Assembly (NCBI GenBank): GCA_026745465.1
Contig: JACYXH010000129.1
Location: 2,495,001 to 2,559,000, forward strand
DNA from: Lota lota
Taxonomy: Eukaryota > Chordata > Actinopteri > Gadiformes > Lotidae
Length of the DNA: 64,000 nt
Direction of reading: 5' to 3'
The notes beneath the pieces are model-generated. The model ran no database searches and had not been told where the DNA came from. It worked only from the letters and a program-made list of their open reading frames with translations. Every line of letters starts with the position of its first letter. Position 1 is the stretch's first letter. Positions 32,521 through 45,293 of this stretch are shown here, piece after piece. The position numbers and the translations under genes were made by a program.

Positions 32521-32551
<31 letters not shown>

Positions 32552-32562
32552 CATATGTGTGT
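32478..32562. repeat. (GT)n microsatellite, imperfect
   Basis: GT tract with CTACTTGTGTC interruption. Confidence 0.92.
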
Positions 32563-33140
32563 CAGCCAGTTTTGATAAATATCACCCCCTGAATCTTCTC
32601 ACCACCACAACATGCATCTCATACATCCTCTAAAGCAAAACACATCCCATAATTAATCTCTGAAGACCACCACAAGGCCCCCGGGCCTGTGTGTTCCTCC
32701 TCAAAAATGGCGGTCTCTCCCCCCCTCTCCTGTCTGGGCTCCACGTTGGCGTGTCACATGCTCGCCGTGGGCGCCACGTTCATGGAAATACCGCCTCTGC
32801 ACCCGCGGCGTGACCCGTGACCGCCGCACAGAGCCTGGGTGTCCCCAGGGTGACACCCTGGGGGCCGTTAACACCGGGGGGCCACACGAACACAGAGACC
32901 CCCCGGAACGCATTGCACGCCGCTTTCAGAAGACGCCCTGCGCTCATTGGGTTACGGTGGCGTGGCAGGCACCCCGCCCTGGACCCGATGTGACTTCCTG
33001 TTTCAGTTGTTCAGCGGGACCCTGACAGCCGAGTGGATCCCAGGGAGAAGACAGCCGTCCAACGGCAGGCTGACTTCAGAAGGCTTCACGCTACAGACGA
33101 TCGCATGGAGCTTGTTGTCAGAAAGATTCATTGTTCGTAT
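32563..33140. other. unique sequence, nothing recognised
   Basis: GC-rich around 32,800-33,050; frames there are not recognisable. Confidence 0.45.
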
Positions 33141-33141
33141 C

Positions 33142-33199
<58 letters not shown>

Positions 33200-33232
33200 G
33201 ACAGACAGACAGACAGACAGACAGAGACAGAC

Positions 33233-33285
<53 letters not shown>
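33142..33285. repeat. (GACA)n microsatellite
   Basis: About 140 bases of GACA tetranucleotide with a few GAGA interruptions. Asp/Arg/Gln/Thr and Cys/Leu/Ser/Val frames are repeat translations. Confidence 0.95.
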
Positions 33286-33660
33286 TCGTCCCGGCCGTGG
33301 CACTCTGTAAAGAGACACTAAAAGCACTCCACATGTCAGGAACAGAAAATATGTCTGACACGAAGCAGGGTTCCAATGGTGTTCGTACTGATCTGAATGT
33401 CAGTGACACCTTCAGGACAGCGCACTCACACAGCCATGAGCATCATAAGCTTTGCACACACCACACAAGACACACATTTCAGTCAACAATGTACCCTGCA
33501 AGGGGAAATGCATCAATGCACATAGAGGCCTTTGTGTATTTATTGTGTATCTAAACCTGTATGTGTTTCATGTGTCTCTAACCCTCTACATCTATATACT
33601 ATACACATATCTAACTATGTTTCTGTCTGTGTTTGTAGCGCAAATGAGTGTGTATCTGAC

Positions 33661-33662
<2 letters not shown>

Positions 33663-33707
<45 letters not shown>
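33663..33707. repeat. (GT)n microsatellite
   Basis: Uninterrupted GT tract. Confidence 0.94.
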
Positions 33708-35124
33708 CTATTTACCTGTATTGTTGGATCCAGCAGTCCTACAATGTTATGGCAGAACCTCTGGGGGCACAGAGCCAGAAAACCAACAACTGAAGCTACG
33801 CCTTGTTTCACGTGTGGTGACGGAGATCTCCTACCGGAGAGAAAGTCATTCACGCGAGTCAATCTCCCGGGGGGAGACTACACAGGGCCTGGGCTGGAAG
33901 CCAGAAAGTCAGAGGGCGGAGGGGACAGAGGGGACGAGACCCCTCCAACTTCTGAAAAACATGAGTTAACCCTCTCTTGGACGCGGCCCAGACAGAGCTC
34001 CACACACACACACATTTAAAGTAACAAAAACATTACTATTGATTAGTAGTTTACAGAGCCAATTATTGGCTGTGTGTCTGATACAGCAGATCGTTGTATA
34101 TACTTTGGTGATATTATTGATGTCCCCTCCAGAAAATACTCGAATCTGTGCCCTTGATGTTGGTGTGCGGTATACCTGCTGAAGGATACGTTTTGTTTAC
34201 TAGTGCTGGCCGATTCTGGTTAGCTGTTGTCCAAGGAGATGAACGGACAATGGGTAGAAAGGGCTCAGGTTTTAGTCATCAGTCGTCTTCTGGGTCCGAC
34301 ATAAATGGTCAATATCCCAGTTTCCTGCCCCCAGCCACAGATGGGTCGACATAACTTTGAAGCGAAAGAAAACGAAACACCACGTTCACCCACAGCTTTA
34401 GATGTTAATCCAAAATCAGATTCCTGGGATGAAACACTCACAGATCGCCGCCTCAAGCAACACGACCGGTCGAAACAAATATGAAGTGAACAAAATGAGC
34501 AGGCCTCTTCACCCAGAGGAGCGTTGGACATCCGACTGTAGATAATCAATCTAGAGTGTGACGTGTTGTGACCGTGAGGGGGGAGGGGGGGGGGCAGGTG
34601 AGGTGGGGTCAAAGCTATTCCTGGGGACAGCTCGGGTCAGGATGCACATCAAAGCAAAGTGTCCTCCTAACGTTTGATCCAGGACGGACTGCAGCAGCAG
34701 GACTGAGCACCAAAACTACATTCTACATGTGAAAGCTGGTGTGAGTCCTTAATTGATTTTGTGTGTTTTTCATTTTCTTTGGGCTTTTAATAAAAAAGGA
34801 ATGGGGGGGGGGGGGTCTATTCTTATTGTCTAGCATAATATTTGAAGTACTTGTTCTTAAAATGCTGCTTGAATCTATTGTATTAGACACAATATGAATA
34901 GTAATCATCCCTATTTATGCTGTTGTTGTTGTTGATAAAGTTGTCTTACTAAACACATCAAATAATACCTATAGTTAGAAATAGTTCTGTGGCTTCGTAA
35001 ATCCTTTTGAGATTGACAGAAGAAGTGCTGTCCTATAAGTTAAGAAGTAGTCTCCAGGCTTCAGGAGGGGAAACTGCTGTTTGTGGAAGTTTATAGTATA
35101 ATATAAAGTCAACAACAACCTTTA

Positions 35125-35129
<5 letters not shown>
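33708..35129. other. unique sequence, nothing recognised
   Basis: Contains G runs at about 34,576-34,594 and 34,804-34,815; no coding support. Confidence 0.5.

Positions 35130-35186
<57 letters not shown>
35129..35186. repeat. (GT)n microsatellite
   Basis: Fifty-eight bases of GT. Confidence 0.95.
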
Positions 35187-35188
<2 letters not shown>

Positions 35189-35747
35189 GTCATAGAGAAT
35201 CAGTCATGCTTTCATCCCACCTGAGCTCTTCATTCTGTCTATGACTTTGTGACGGTGACATCGCTCAGCACCATATAGACACAACTTTGCTCCGTATTTC
35301 ATCAGTTCTTCAACTTTTTTGGGGGGGTATAATATGAATAATATGAAAAAGATTGTTTCGTTTGAGTCCCCATAGCCGTTGGTAGACGCGCAGAACTCCC
35401 ACGCGATGGGAATCTTTAAACCGTCGCCGCAAAAGTTTTAAAAAGACGGTACGGCACCAGGGTTATGTAAGAGAAGAGGAGTGTTAGCTCCACGGTGTGT
35501 CCTTCTGTCCTCCCTCTCTGATCCTTAGGTAGGTGAAGCCATTAGCCGGGAACACGGTTAGCGTCGTAGCACTGGCTGTGGAAGACAACGTCAGATTAGC
35601 GTTTTTCTTTTTTTCATGCAGGCCCAGCGTCACCATGGCAACAGCATCATTGCCCATCTTTCCACCTGAAAGCAGGTTGCTCGCGTCATTAAAACAGATT
35701 TTCAGAGATCACAGATTGAAACACGGTTCCAGCACCTGTCCAACACG

Positions 35748-35749
<2 letters not shown>

Positions 35750-35785
<36 letters not shown>

Positions 35786-35821
35786 TGTGTGGAGTGTGTC
35801 TGCTAAGTTGGGAAGCATCTA

Positions 35822-35856
<35 letters not shown>

Positions 35857-35857
35857 C

Positions 35858-35895
<38 letters not shown>
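35750..35895. repeat. compound (GT)n tracts
   Basis: Three GT tracts separated by short unique sequence. Confidence 0.93.
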
Positions 35896-35896
<1 letters not shown>

Positions 35897-36057
35897 TGTA
35901 GCGAGCTCACTTGTCACCTGAGTGAAATGTGTTGTTAAATAATGAGAAGGAATTCTAGTGACCCCAGATCACCACGGAGAACGGGAGCTGTGGGCCTCAT
36001 TCTCTCCTGGGGGATCTTTACTGCCCTTATTCACATTCCCACCCAGCCATCCATCCA

Positions 36058-36058
<1 letters not shown>

Positions 36059-36127
<69 letters not shown>

Positions 36128-36372
36128 ATAGATGCTCCACAACTTAGCAGACACACACACACTCATACAGTCACACAAACACACACACGTATAGATGCTC
36201 CACAACTTAGCAGACACACACACACTCATACAGTCACACAAACACACACACGTATAGATGCTCCACAACTTAGCAGACACACACACACTCATACAGTCAC
36301 ACAAACACACACACGTATAGATGCTTCCCAACTTAGCAGACACACTCCACACACACACATACAGACACACAC
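36059..36372. repeat. (CA)n plus 63-bp tandem repeat, 4 copies
   Basis: Sixty-odd bases of CA run into four copies of a unit containing CGTATAGATGCTCCACAACT-TAGCAGACACACAC-ACTCATACAGTCACACAAAC. The last copy has a two-base change (CTTCCCAACTTAG). The expansion clearly captured a unique 30-bp core between CA tracts. Confidence 0.95.
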
Positions 36373-36850
36373 AGGTGATCCTCCAAACAGTACCATTAGT
36401 TTAGGAATGAATCCCCCACAGACACTCATACAGGATATGCAAACTCCTCTGGTCTATTTTCTCTTACCGCTGACTCTGTGCTTTATAAAGTTATATGATG
36501 ACGATATCACTTCCCCTCCATAGACCCTTCTGAGAGTGCTACAGAGATGCAAAGTGAGCAGGGTCATTAAAACCCAATACAACAGACCATAATAGTCCAC
36601 TCTGTTACTCACAGGCCATCACCTCTCTACCAGCCTCCTCCAGGGAAGGGATTTCAGTAGCGGAGTGAGCTGAACCAGGTATTATCAAGGCGCGACAACC
36701 ACTAAATCTGGAATATTGCCTGAACGGTCATATTTTTCCGGTGGTTTTCACTGTCATGTTGTAGCTGTGATTCCCAAAACAGCAGTACAGCGCATGTAGT
36801 GCAGACATATAGAGTGCAGTCTTTTATTTCACTGACCAGCTCTCATTAAT
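36373..36850. other. unique sequence, nothing recognised
   Basis: Non-repetitive; no gene supported. Confidence 0.45.
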
Positions 36851-37120
36851 GTATTGTCCATCTCGCTCTTTTTCGCCGTAGGAAACATTTAGCAGCAGAA
36901 CAGAAAACCAACGTGTGTCTACTTATCGAGAACAAACAAGCTAATTACAGGATATAACCTGAAAGGCCTTTTTCACCGTCAGCTGTTAGCCAGCATTTGT
37001 TATAATGTGGACGTATAGACAACAATGTGTAATTTCCCATGAACGGCCCTGCCATTCAAGTATTGTCCTGCTCTCTTTATTTTATCCCTGTTTGAAACAT
37101 TTAGCCGAAGAGCAAACAAA
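36851..37120. repeat. diverged direct duplication (~60 bp, ~210 bp apart)
   Basis: GTATTGTCCATCTCGCTCTT ... GGAAACATTTAGCAGCAGA (from 36,851) and GTATTGTCCTGCTCTCTTTA ... TGAAACATTTAGCCGAAGA (from 37,059) align over about 60 bases with about 70% identity by eye. Confidence 0.6.
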
Positions 37121-38465
37121 TGGCTGGATTGAGAAACGTGGGATGTGAGTCTTGTAATGTTTCATATTATCCTTTGTATAAGCGTTTACCTCAACCAGAA
37201 CCATTCATCCTGACTGACGAACTAGCTGGCCCTGTTTTGTTCCTCTGCCATCTCTGGGCGATGGTTATTATACCAGCCACCGCCATCAATTAAATACCAC
37301 ATTTTCTGAATAATTACAGCCAAGGCCATTCTTTATCACGCTGTTAGCTGTTATAGTAGCTATGCTAGTTTCCATTGTACATCGTCGAAGGGCATCCACA
37401 GAACGTGTCCCCAAAGAGGCGGAAGAGGACTTACTACTCACATGGTTTTAATCACCGGCAGAAGAGGATGGTACGATGATTTCCAAGACTTGCATCCTTT
37501 AAAGACTTGCGTTTAGCATCGAAGGGTCAGCAGAAACTTCTAGACATTTTTCACCCGGCAGCCGTAGTGGTTGGTTTGGTGCCTTCTAGAATCATTTGGG
37601 TTACCGCGATATCTCATTGGAAACGCGTTATTGCTACCTAGGTGTGGATGCAGGACTAAAAATAACCCCGAAGCAGGGGCCGAGATGCATGCTGGGAAGA
37701 TGCACTGCTCGGTCCAGGCGGCTGCGTGAACACGTGCAAGACTAACGCCCGTCTTTCAGGTGATCTCTCGGAGGAGAAGGAAGTTATGAAAGCCTAGTGG
37801 AGAAAGACTCATTTCCATAAGTGAAACACAAGCAAGGGGCGCGTTCCGTCTGCGAGTTTAAATCCCTCTTAAGTTGACTTTCTGCCTCGTGTCTTTCTCC
37901 AAACAAGCAACTAAAACGAGATTCATTTAAGGGTGAATGATTTGTTTTTCCTGTAGATGAACACAGCTGTGGCTCCTCCGAGGATCGGCTCTCTGTGTGC
38001 AATCAGCCCTGCCTTGCTCAAGAGCTCCTTTGTCACAGGAGAACCATCTGGCTGCCATGGCATTCCATATTATTTTGTAAGGTAAGAAAACACTTCATTG
38101 ATCCCTGCAGAGACATAATGTTACGCAGCGATTATGTTACAGCATCAAAATAAGGACCGTGCAAATCAAACAAGAGAATATAAGAATACAAATACAATAC
38201 AAATGGTAATAACTACAACATAAATAAAACCCGTATGAATCTAATAAAATAAACAAGGGTAAACAAGTGACACGGACATCAGAGGAGGTTCTTGGTTATA
38301 TTATAGATGAAGACAACGCTGTGTTTTGTGGAGAAAGTTAGAAGTGTGTAATGTACACAACGAATGTAAAAGATTGTGTCCTACGCGTTTCCACGACAAC
38401 TGGCTCTGTGTCACACTTGGGGAGATTTCTGCCAAAGAAAGTGAAAGTGATTAACAGTGGCAAAG
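37121..38465. other. unique sequence, nothing recognised
   Basis: Non-repetitive; the block 37,557-37,620 (GGCAGCCGTAGTGGTTGG) weakly recalls a tRNA-SINE head. Confidence 0.45.
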
Positions 38466-38466
38466 C

Positions 38467-38487
38467 ATGTGTGTGTGTGTGTGTACA

Positions 38488-38528
<41 letters not shown>

Positions 38529-38670
38529 GAAGTGTGTATGTGTGAATATTTCTCCCTGTGTAATTATTTGGGTGTTAGGGTGTGTGTCTGTGTGTGTACA
38601 TGTTTGAGTGTGTGTGTGTGAGTGTGTGTGTGCGTCTGTGTATGTGTGTTTATTTTGTGTGTGGAAGTGT
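38467..38670. repeat. (GT)n-rich imperfect tract
   Basis: GT dinucleotides with ACATGTGC, GAATATTTC and similar interruptions. Confidence 0.88.
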
Positions 38671-38943
38671 GTTCACATTCCATATGGCGCTGTTGCACCT
38701 TCACCGTGGTTACTCACGATGAAGTAATTAATCTGCTTCAAGTTGTGCATAACATCTACGCTTATCTGTTCTAAAATCGTTATAAATCATGGCCTCTAGT
38801 AGCTTATTGCTTTACTTGAACGGTTATTATTAAAATACCTAGTACAATTCCACGGAAAAAACACACAGCAAAAATGCAAAAAATTCTTGAAAACAAACCA
38901 TTATTCTTCCGCCAAGCAATTCAGTTCCCCAAGACAACAAAAT

Positions 38944-39235
38944 GGTTGCTGGAGTCCTGATTGGTGCTGACGGTGGAGCTGAAGCCCTGATTGGTGCTGA
39001 CGGTGGAGCTGAAGCCCTGATTGGTGCTGACGGTTGAGCTAAAGCCCTGATTAGTGCTGACGGTGGAGCTGAAGCCCTGATTGGTGCTGACGGTGAAGCT
39101 GAAGCCCTGATTGGTGCTGACGGTGGAGCTGAAGCCCTGATTGGTGCTCTCCGTGGTCCTGAAGCCGTGATTGGTGCTGACGGTGGAGCTGAAGCCATGA
39201 TTGGTGCTCTCCGTGGTCCTGAATCTGTGATGTCG
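38944..39235. repeat. 30-bp minisatellite, about 9-10 copies
   Basis: Unit GGAGCTGAAGCCCTGATTGG-TGCTGACGGT with substitutions and a variant TGCTCTCCGTGGTCCTGAAG near the end. The length is a multiple of three, so one minus-strand frame stays open as a 10-residue Ala/Pro/Ser/Ile/Arg repeat; there is no other coding sign. Confidence 0.93.
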
Positions 39236-41098
39236 CTACGTTCAGTCCGAACGGACATCTACCTGTTTGTTATGCACCACAGTACATCTCGGTCACTTCT
39301 AACCACACGTTGAACAGTTCAGACAGTTTCACGTTCGATCCAGTGTTGAAATTGTGGCAATGAACTGAATGAACTCAATAAAGCGTCTGTTGATCCTCCC
39401 ACCAGACCCAGAAACGACTTGCAGGACGCGGGACGCGAGAGCCCATCCGCTCCAGACAAAAGGACGCGAGACTTGTTCGCCCACGAAGGCAACGGCGAAG
39501 CCTGCGGTTCTGCAAACCGAGGGCCGCAGAACGGCCATCCAAACCAGCGTCCTCAGAGAGAACGAGATCAGTCCTGATGGCACCAACACAAACTGTGTGT
39601 GTCTGTCTGTGTATATTATATACAATATTTTAAGTAAACCAAATAAACTAGATGTCTCTCAAATGAATATGTCACTCAAAGTGTTCACTGTAGGCCGATA
39701 GGCCTGACGTTGAATCGTTCTTGAGTCTGGGACGCATTGCCATGCACGCAAAATGTGGTCAGAACTTGATTAGTTATTAGTCATTTGTTCCTATGAATAT
39801 ATATATATATATAAAGGTTAATGAGGGGTTTGGATAGAAGTGCATTGCTATGTGATGATATTCGACTGCAAAACTAAATGGCTTGTTGAAAAGGGACAGA
39901 TTTCTTTCAGATTACTCTTGTTCTAAAGACTGGCCATGAACAATGTTTCACAAGATTAGATTGCTGATATGGATAGTCAAAGAAAGAAAATCCTCATTAT
40001 ATCAAGGACATCTTGTGGCCTCATTTTAATGTGTTAAGAAGATATCTGAAATAGATTGTCTCCAAATGAGCAAAAAAGGAAAAAAAACTGTGTGTGTTCC
40101 ATCTGTCTGAAACAAACCAAATATATTAAGTGTCTCTTAAATTAATCAATCAAATTTTACGATAGGCTATAATATAAAACTAAATACAGTTGAGTAGAGT
40201 AGAGATCTCAACTGCTTGATTGGTTATTATTCTTTCTTTTACAATTATATAATTAAAAGGGTTAATGTCATTGTTGTCATTATTAGCATATCCTACCTTA
40301 TCTTCTACTAAACAATGTTGGCCTTTCCTTGTGTAACCCCTCATACAAAAAACACTGCAGTCTCTCTGTCTGGGGCATAATACCTACTGAGCTTGGCAGG
40401 ACTAATGGGCTGCATCGCGAGACTGACATGCCTATGTGCCTTAATACATGGATACATCTTCCAAATGCCAAACGCACCTTGAGATTAAACTAATGTCTGT
40501 CAGTGTAATGTCTAAGTAAAAAAAATAATAAACGAAAGAATTTGCCAAGCAAATAAAAAAATGTCAACGAAATATTTAAGCACACCACTTCCAAACTATA
40601 GGAAAAATGAATCGATCAAAACAGTATGTAAACACACCGCGCCCCAAACAGGCGGAGATGGGTTGGGGGGGGGGGGGGGGGGGTCACGGGTTCAAGCACA
40701 ATGGTGAACAATGGCAGACGCTGGATCGCACTCGCACACGCTCTAGCCCCCGCTCACTCCAACCAGACTCCCATACAAAGCGAGCGTTGAGTGGATTACA
40801 CAGAACATCGCGGTTCCAAATGAACCAATGGCGGCCGAGAAGCACGCGACGCCAAAAGCCGTAGCCAAAAATAACCCCTAAAAAGGGCTTCCCATTAATC
40901 ATGCCCACCCTTTTGAAATAAACGACTAGAGTCCACCTCTTAATCATATTTGTGTCGCCTTGGATTCACAGGATTTCTGATGAGGTAATGTATCATGTTG
41001 GGGGGATGGGGGTGGGGGGCAGCTCAACTCCATAAGTTTATCCTCCTCCCACTCATGTCTTCTAAGCTCTCTATCTCCTAAAAGCAGTCATACGCCTC
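39236..41098. other. AT-rich unique sequence
   Basis: A G19 run lies at 40,665-40,683. The + frame at 39,369-39,701 (RLLILPPDPETTCRTRDARA...) is open but unrecognised. No gene supported. Confidence 0.45.
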
Positions 41099-41105
41099 TC
41101 CCTCT

Positions 41106-41158
<53 letters not shown>
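41099..41158. repeat. (CT)n microsatellite
   Basis: CTCTCCCT then about 40 bases of pure CT. Confidence 0.94.
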
Positions 41159-41161
<3 letters not shown>

Positions 41162-41659
41162 AAGAAAGAGCCTTAAATCTTTCAAAAACGTATTCAGCTT
41201 TAGTATCAACTGAAAACCGCCAGACATGGGCTGCTGGATATTTGTGCCCCCAATAACGCCAATCAATGTGAAATACCCTTAGATGTCTGGCAGTATATTT
41301 TATTCATAGTTCTTCTCTTGCGGTAAATACTTGCATTGTGGATTTGTAAGGATTTATTCCCACAATGAGTTGAATATTCATGGAGGGATTCGATGGAATG
41401 TGAATCTGTGGTTGAACGAAGAGATGCAGGAGTGAAGAAGAGCATCGAGCAGGCTAGCACACACGAACGAACGAAGAGAACGAAGAGATGCACACACGGC
41501 TTACGATTTCGCAGACGATCCAAAGCGAGAGTGATTCAGATACAAGTCATTAAAGGGTACAATACGCAAAATGTTTTAGTTTGAAATGTAAACTTTAAGG
41601 CTACAGGATCTACGTAAATTGCTCCAACTCTGCAGCAGTGTAGAGAAATCTCGTTTAAC

Positions 41660-41722
41660 AAGAGGGAGGGTGGGGTTTGGAGAGAGAGGGGTGAGAGAGA
41701 GGGGTGAGAGAGAGGGGTGAGA
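41660..41722. repeat. GGGTGAGAGAGA short tandem repeat
   Basis: Three copies of GAGAGAGAGGGGTGA. Confidence 0.85.
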
Positions 41723-41849
41723 GGCAGGTGTTTTTTTTGTCTCCACATTTTAACTGGAGCTGGCTTGAAATCTCAAATCCTGCATAATATTATGGATTTC
41801 AGGAGCAGGGTTCCAGACTCTTCCTTGAAGATGCCTACGGAGGGAGACT

Positions 41850-41938
41850 GGGGGTACATGGGGAGCGAACTCAGAACCTTTCAGCTGGGAGTACGATCCA
41901 AACTACGAGTCTAACATACCCATCCACCACCATGCAGT
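41850..41938 (-). mobile_element. tRNA-derived SINE fragment (relic)
   Basis: Shares AGAACCTTTC-GCTGGGAGT with the fragment at 5985-6072 and has a decayed B-box (GAGTTCGCTCC on the minus strand). Confidence 0.5.
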
Positions 41939-42057
41939 GATGATGCCCAGCAGGAGGTGAGCCTTGCTGTGCCTCATGCTTGTGACTGATGTCCCTCCCA
42001 GTCATCCCACTCCTACAAGCACCCGTCAGGAGAGGAACAATCACACACACACCAAGT

Positions 42058-42061
<4 letters not shown>

Positions 42062-42142
<81 letters not shown>
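42062..42142. repeat. (GT)n microsatellite
   Basis: Eighty-one bases of GT. Confidence 0.96.
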
Positions 42143-42143
<1 letters not shown>

Positions 42144-42210
42144 TCATCCATGTGATGATGCTTCCAGCGACAGAGGCACTCTGTCCAGCTGGCACCCGTC
42201 ACGCCAACAC

Positions 42211-42283
<73 letters not shown>
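42211..42283. repeat. (GT)n microsatellite
   Basis: Seventy-three bases of GT. Confidence 0.96.
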
Positions 42284-42285
<2 letters not shown>

Positions 42286-42366
42286 ATGTTGCTTTCAACA
42301 CATGAGGAGTTTCCCATTAGTGTTCCCCAGTGCAAGCATCCACCCTTCAGCTCTGTCCTGATTGGT

Positions 42367-42367
<1 letters not shown>

Positions 42368-42407
<40 letters not shown>

Positions 42408-42518
42408 AACACACAAACACACACACACACGCCCCGGATGGCTGTATAAGGTGCTAAAGAAAGCGTTTGAAAGACACACACTCCCATTACCTGGAACACA
42501 CACACACACACACACTCC
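42368..42518. repeat. (CA)n tracts
   Basis: Two CA tracts with CAAACAAAC interruptions and a third at 42,498-42,516. They could pair with the GT tracts 100-300 bases upstream. Confidence 0.93.
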
Positions 42519-42589
42519 CATCACACGTTACCTTCTGTGATTCAAGGCTGTGAAAACAGAGTGACATGCTCTGTTTTCCTTCACTCCCT

Positions 42590-43506
42590 ACACACTAGCA
42601 TCACTAGTGCAATCCTTACACACTTGCATCACTCCTAGTACATCCTGATACACTAGTACCTCAACTAGTGCACCCCTAAACACTAGCATTACTACTAGTT
42701 CATCCTTACACAAAAAATACCACTACTAGTACACCCCTACACACTAGCCTCACCACTAACACACACTGACTAGCATCACAACTAGTACATATCTACACAC
42801 TAGCATCACCACTAGCACACACTGACTAGCACCACTACCAGTACACACTAGCATTACTACTAGTACACACCTACACACTAGCATTACTACTAGTACACCC
42901 CTACTCACTAGCATTACTACTAGTACACCCCTACACACTAGCATTACTACTAGTACACCCCTACACACTAGCATTACTACTAGTACACACCTACACACTA
43001 GCATTACTACTAGTACACCCCTACTCACTAGCATTACTACCAGTACACCCCTACACACTAGCATTACTACTAGTACACCCCTACACACTAGCATTACTAC
43101 TAGTACACCCCTACACACTAGCATTACTACCAGTACACCCCTACACACTAGCATTACTACTAGTACACCCCTACACACTAGCATTACTACTAGTACACCC
43201 CTACACACTAGCATTACTACTAGTACACCCCTACACACTAGCATTACTACTAGTACACACCTACACACTAGCATTACTACCAGTACACCCCTACACACTA
43301 GCATTACTACTAGTACACCCCGACTAGCGTCACTAGCATTACTACTAGTACACACCTACACACTAGCATTACTACTAGTACACACCTACACACTAGCATT
43401 ACTACTAGTACACCCCTACACACTAGCATTACTACTAGTACACCCCTACTCACTAGCATTACTACTAGTACACCCCGACTAGCGTCACTAGCATCAGTAC
43501 TAGTAC
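42590..43506. repeat. 30-bp minisatellite, >25 copies
   Basis: Unit CACTAGCATTACTACTAGTA-CACCCCTACA with single-base variants (CACACC, CAGTA, TACTCA). Units at the left edge are the most decayed and the core is nearly uniform. The ACTAGT and CTAGTA words are palindromic. The minus-strand frame is an open 10-residue Val/Leu/Cys/Arg repeat by virtue of unit length only. Confidence 0.96.
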
Positions 43507-43977
43507 AGGGTCTGCTCATATTGTTGTTGCTGTCCGTGTGTATTTATGTGTGGTGACGGGACCCTGCTGTAAACCTGTTAACGGACAATAAAGTTGTTCT
43601 TGACCTTTAGGAATAATTGGAGTGCCCGGCTCAACGGTTCAAAGGATCTCTCCTATGACCCCGGGTGTTCTGTCGCTGTGATTGGTTGAGAAGTCCGGTC
43701 TCAGATGTTCTTTTCCTACCTCCACCCAACCACATATCTGTAGCGTACGACACAACCAGTTTGCTTTTGTCCGAAAACGATTTTCGAAGCATTCGATCTA
43801 CATTCGAGTAACTCGAATCATGTGTTGCACGAGCAAGCTTTAAAAAACATGAATGATAAAGAAATAAAAGGAATGACAACAACCGCGCAGAGCAGCTTAG
43901 GGCTCGGCGTTTGCTGTAGCTACTTGTTTGTTTCAACAATTAAAAGCCGAGCCTTTGCTTCTCTGGTTCGGATGCAG

Positions 43978-43978
<1 letters not shown>
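43507..43978. other. unique sequence with AATAAA
   Basis: GGACAATAAAGTTGTTCTTG near 43,584-43,603 looks like the 3' end of an old transcript or retroelement; nothing coding is recognisable. Confidence 0.35.

Positions 43979-44008
<30 letters not shown>
43979..44008. repeat. G30 homopolymer
   Basis: Thirty consecutive G. Confidence 0.96.
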
Positions 44009-44012
<4 letters not shown>

Positions 44013-44135
44013 CAGGAAGACGAGTGAATCCAGCGTGTCTCTCTCTCTCTCTCTGACGCTACTCAGCGTCTCCATTTCGAGAAGACGTGTAATTATCTGT
44101 GGATCCCGAGAACGCAACAACATGCCGACGGAGGA

Positions 44136-44296
44136 GAAGAGGAGGAGGAATGGGTGGTGGAGGAATGGGTGGAGGAGGAGGAATGGGTGGTGGAGGAATG
44201 GGTGGAGGAGGAGGAATGGGTGGTGGAGGAGGAGGAATGGGTGGAGGAGGAGGAATGGGTGGTGGAGGAGGAGGAATGGGTGGTGGAGGAGGAATA
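44136..44296. repeat. (GGTGGAGGAGGAATG)n tandem repeat
   Basis: About ten units of 12-18 bp. In one + frame it reads Gly-Gly-Gly-Met-Gly, in another Trp-Arg-Arg-Asn-Gly; both are repeat translations. Confidence 0.94.
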
Positions 44297-44416
44297 TAAC
44301 AATTTGCTGGGTTTTTAATGCTCTGCAGCATTCTCAAAATAACTAAAGTAATTTATCAAATATACCCCTCATAGCTACCCAGAGAAACTCAGTGACTACA
44401 CAAACTATTATTCTGG

Positions 44417-44575
<159 letters not shown>

Positions 44576-44869
44576 GTGCTTTTTACTCCTACATTCCTTG
44601 TAAACTGTATCTCAGCACAATCTACGGCTCTGAGGAATGCTTTCCGAAAGCCAACTGCCAAACTTCACTCGTTAAAGTTTGGTTTGGTTGTTAAGGGAGT
44701 AAAGTTGTGAACTTGGCTCCTCTATCCATCACAACAACAGAGTCACATTACATAACACACTAAAGGATGAACAATAAATTAAGCTTTACACACCTACAGC
44801 TAAATCTCACAGACCGTATAAAAAAAATAGACCTGAATTTCTCTCACAGGATTAAGCATTGTTGAACTT

Positions 44870-45130
44870 TACCCCATTTCTTACCACCTTACATTACGTA
44901 TCTTGCCTTACTTTAGATTAATTTATCTATCTAACATTATATTACCTTAATCGAATTTCCCTAATCTTACCTCACTTTACCTTACCTTATCTACCTTACG
45001 ATACCTACATTACTACATCCAGCTTTACCTTATCTATCTCATTCATGAACATCACCTTCATTTAACTTAACATATCTATATCATCTTAATTTAACCTAAC
45101 CTATCTTATTACTGAACCTTACCCGGCCTC
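44870..45130. repeat. degenerate (TTACCTTA)n-like tract
   Basis: ACCTTAC, TTATCTA, CATTACC words over ~260 bases; an old decayed tandem repeat. Confidence 0.65.
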
Positions 45131-45247
45131 ACCCTCCCCCTCCCCTCGTACTTTGTTTCCTGCGTCTGATCTTAAAAGGTGATCTTTAAGTCCTCCATGA
45201 GGTCCTCTGATCTCTGCAGGAGAGAGGAGGCAACAGATGGAAAGCCA

Positions 45248-45293
45248 CCCCCCCCCCCCTCTCCTCTGAGCATCCTGGGGGGGGGGGGGGGGG
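45248..45293. repeat. C12 and G17 tracts facing each other
   Basis: C12 at 45,248-45,259 and G17 at 45,277-45,293 with 17 bases between; pairing is possible. Confidence 0.9.

Noticed and set aside
42590-43506. CRISPR-like array
   Set aside because: Units are directly adjacent with no unique spacers, and the sequence is a vertebrate nuclear minisatellite.
42756-43519. 199- and 69-codon minus-strand hydrophobic repeat proteins (VLVVMLVCRG)
   Set aside because: Translation of a 30-bp minisatellite; the unit length divisible by three keeps frames open. No flanking unique coding sequence.
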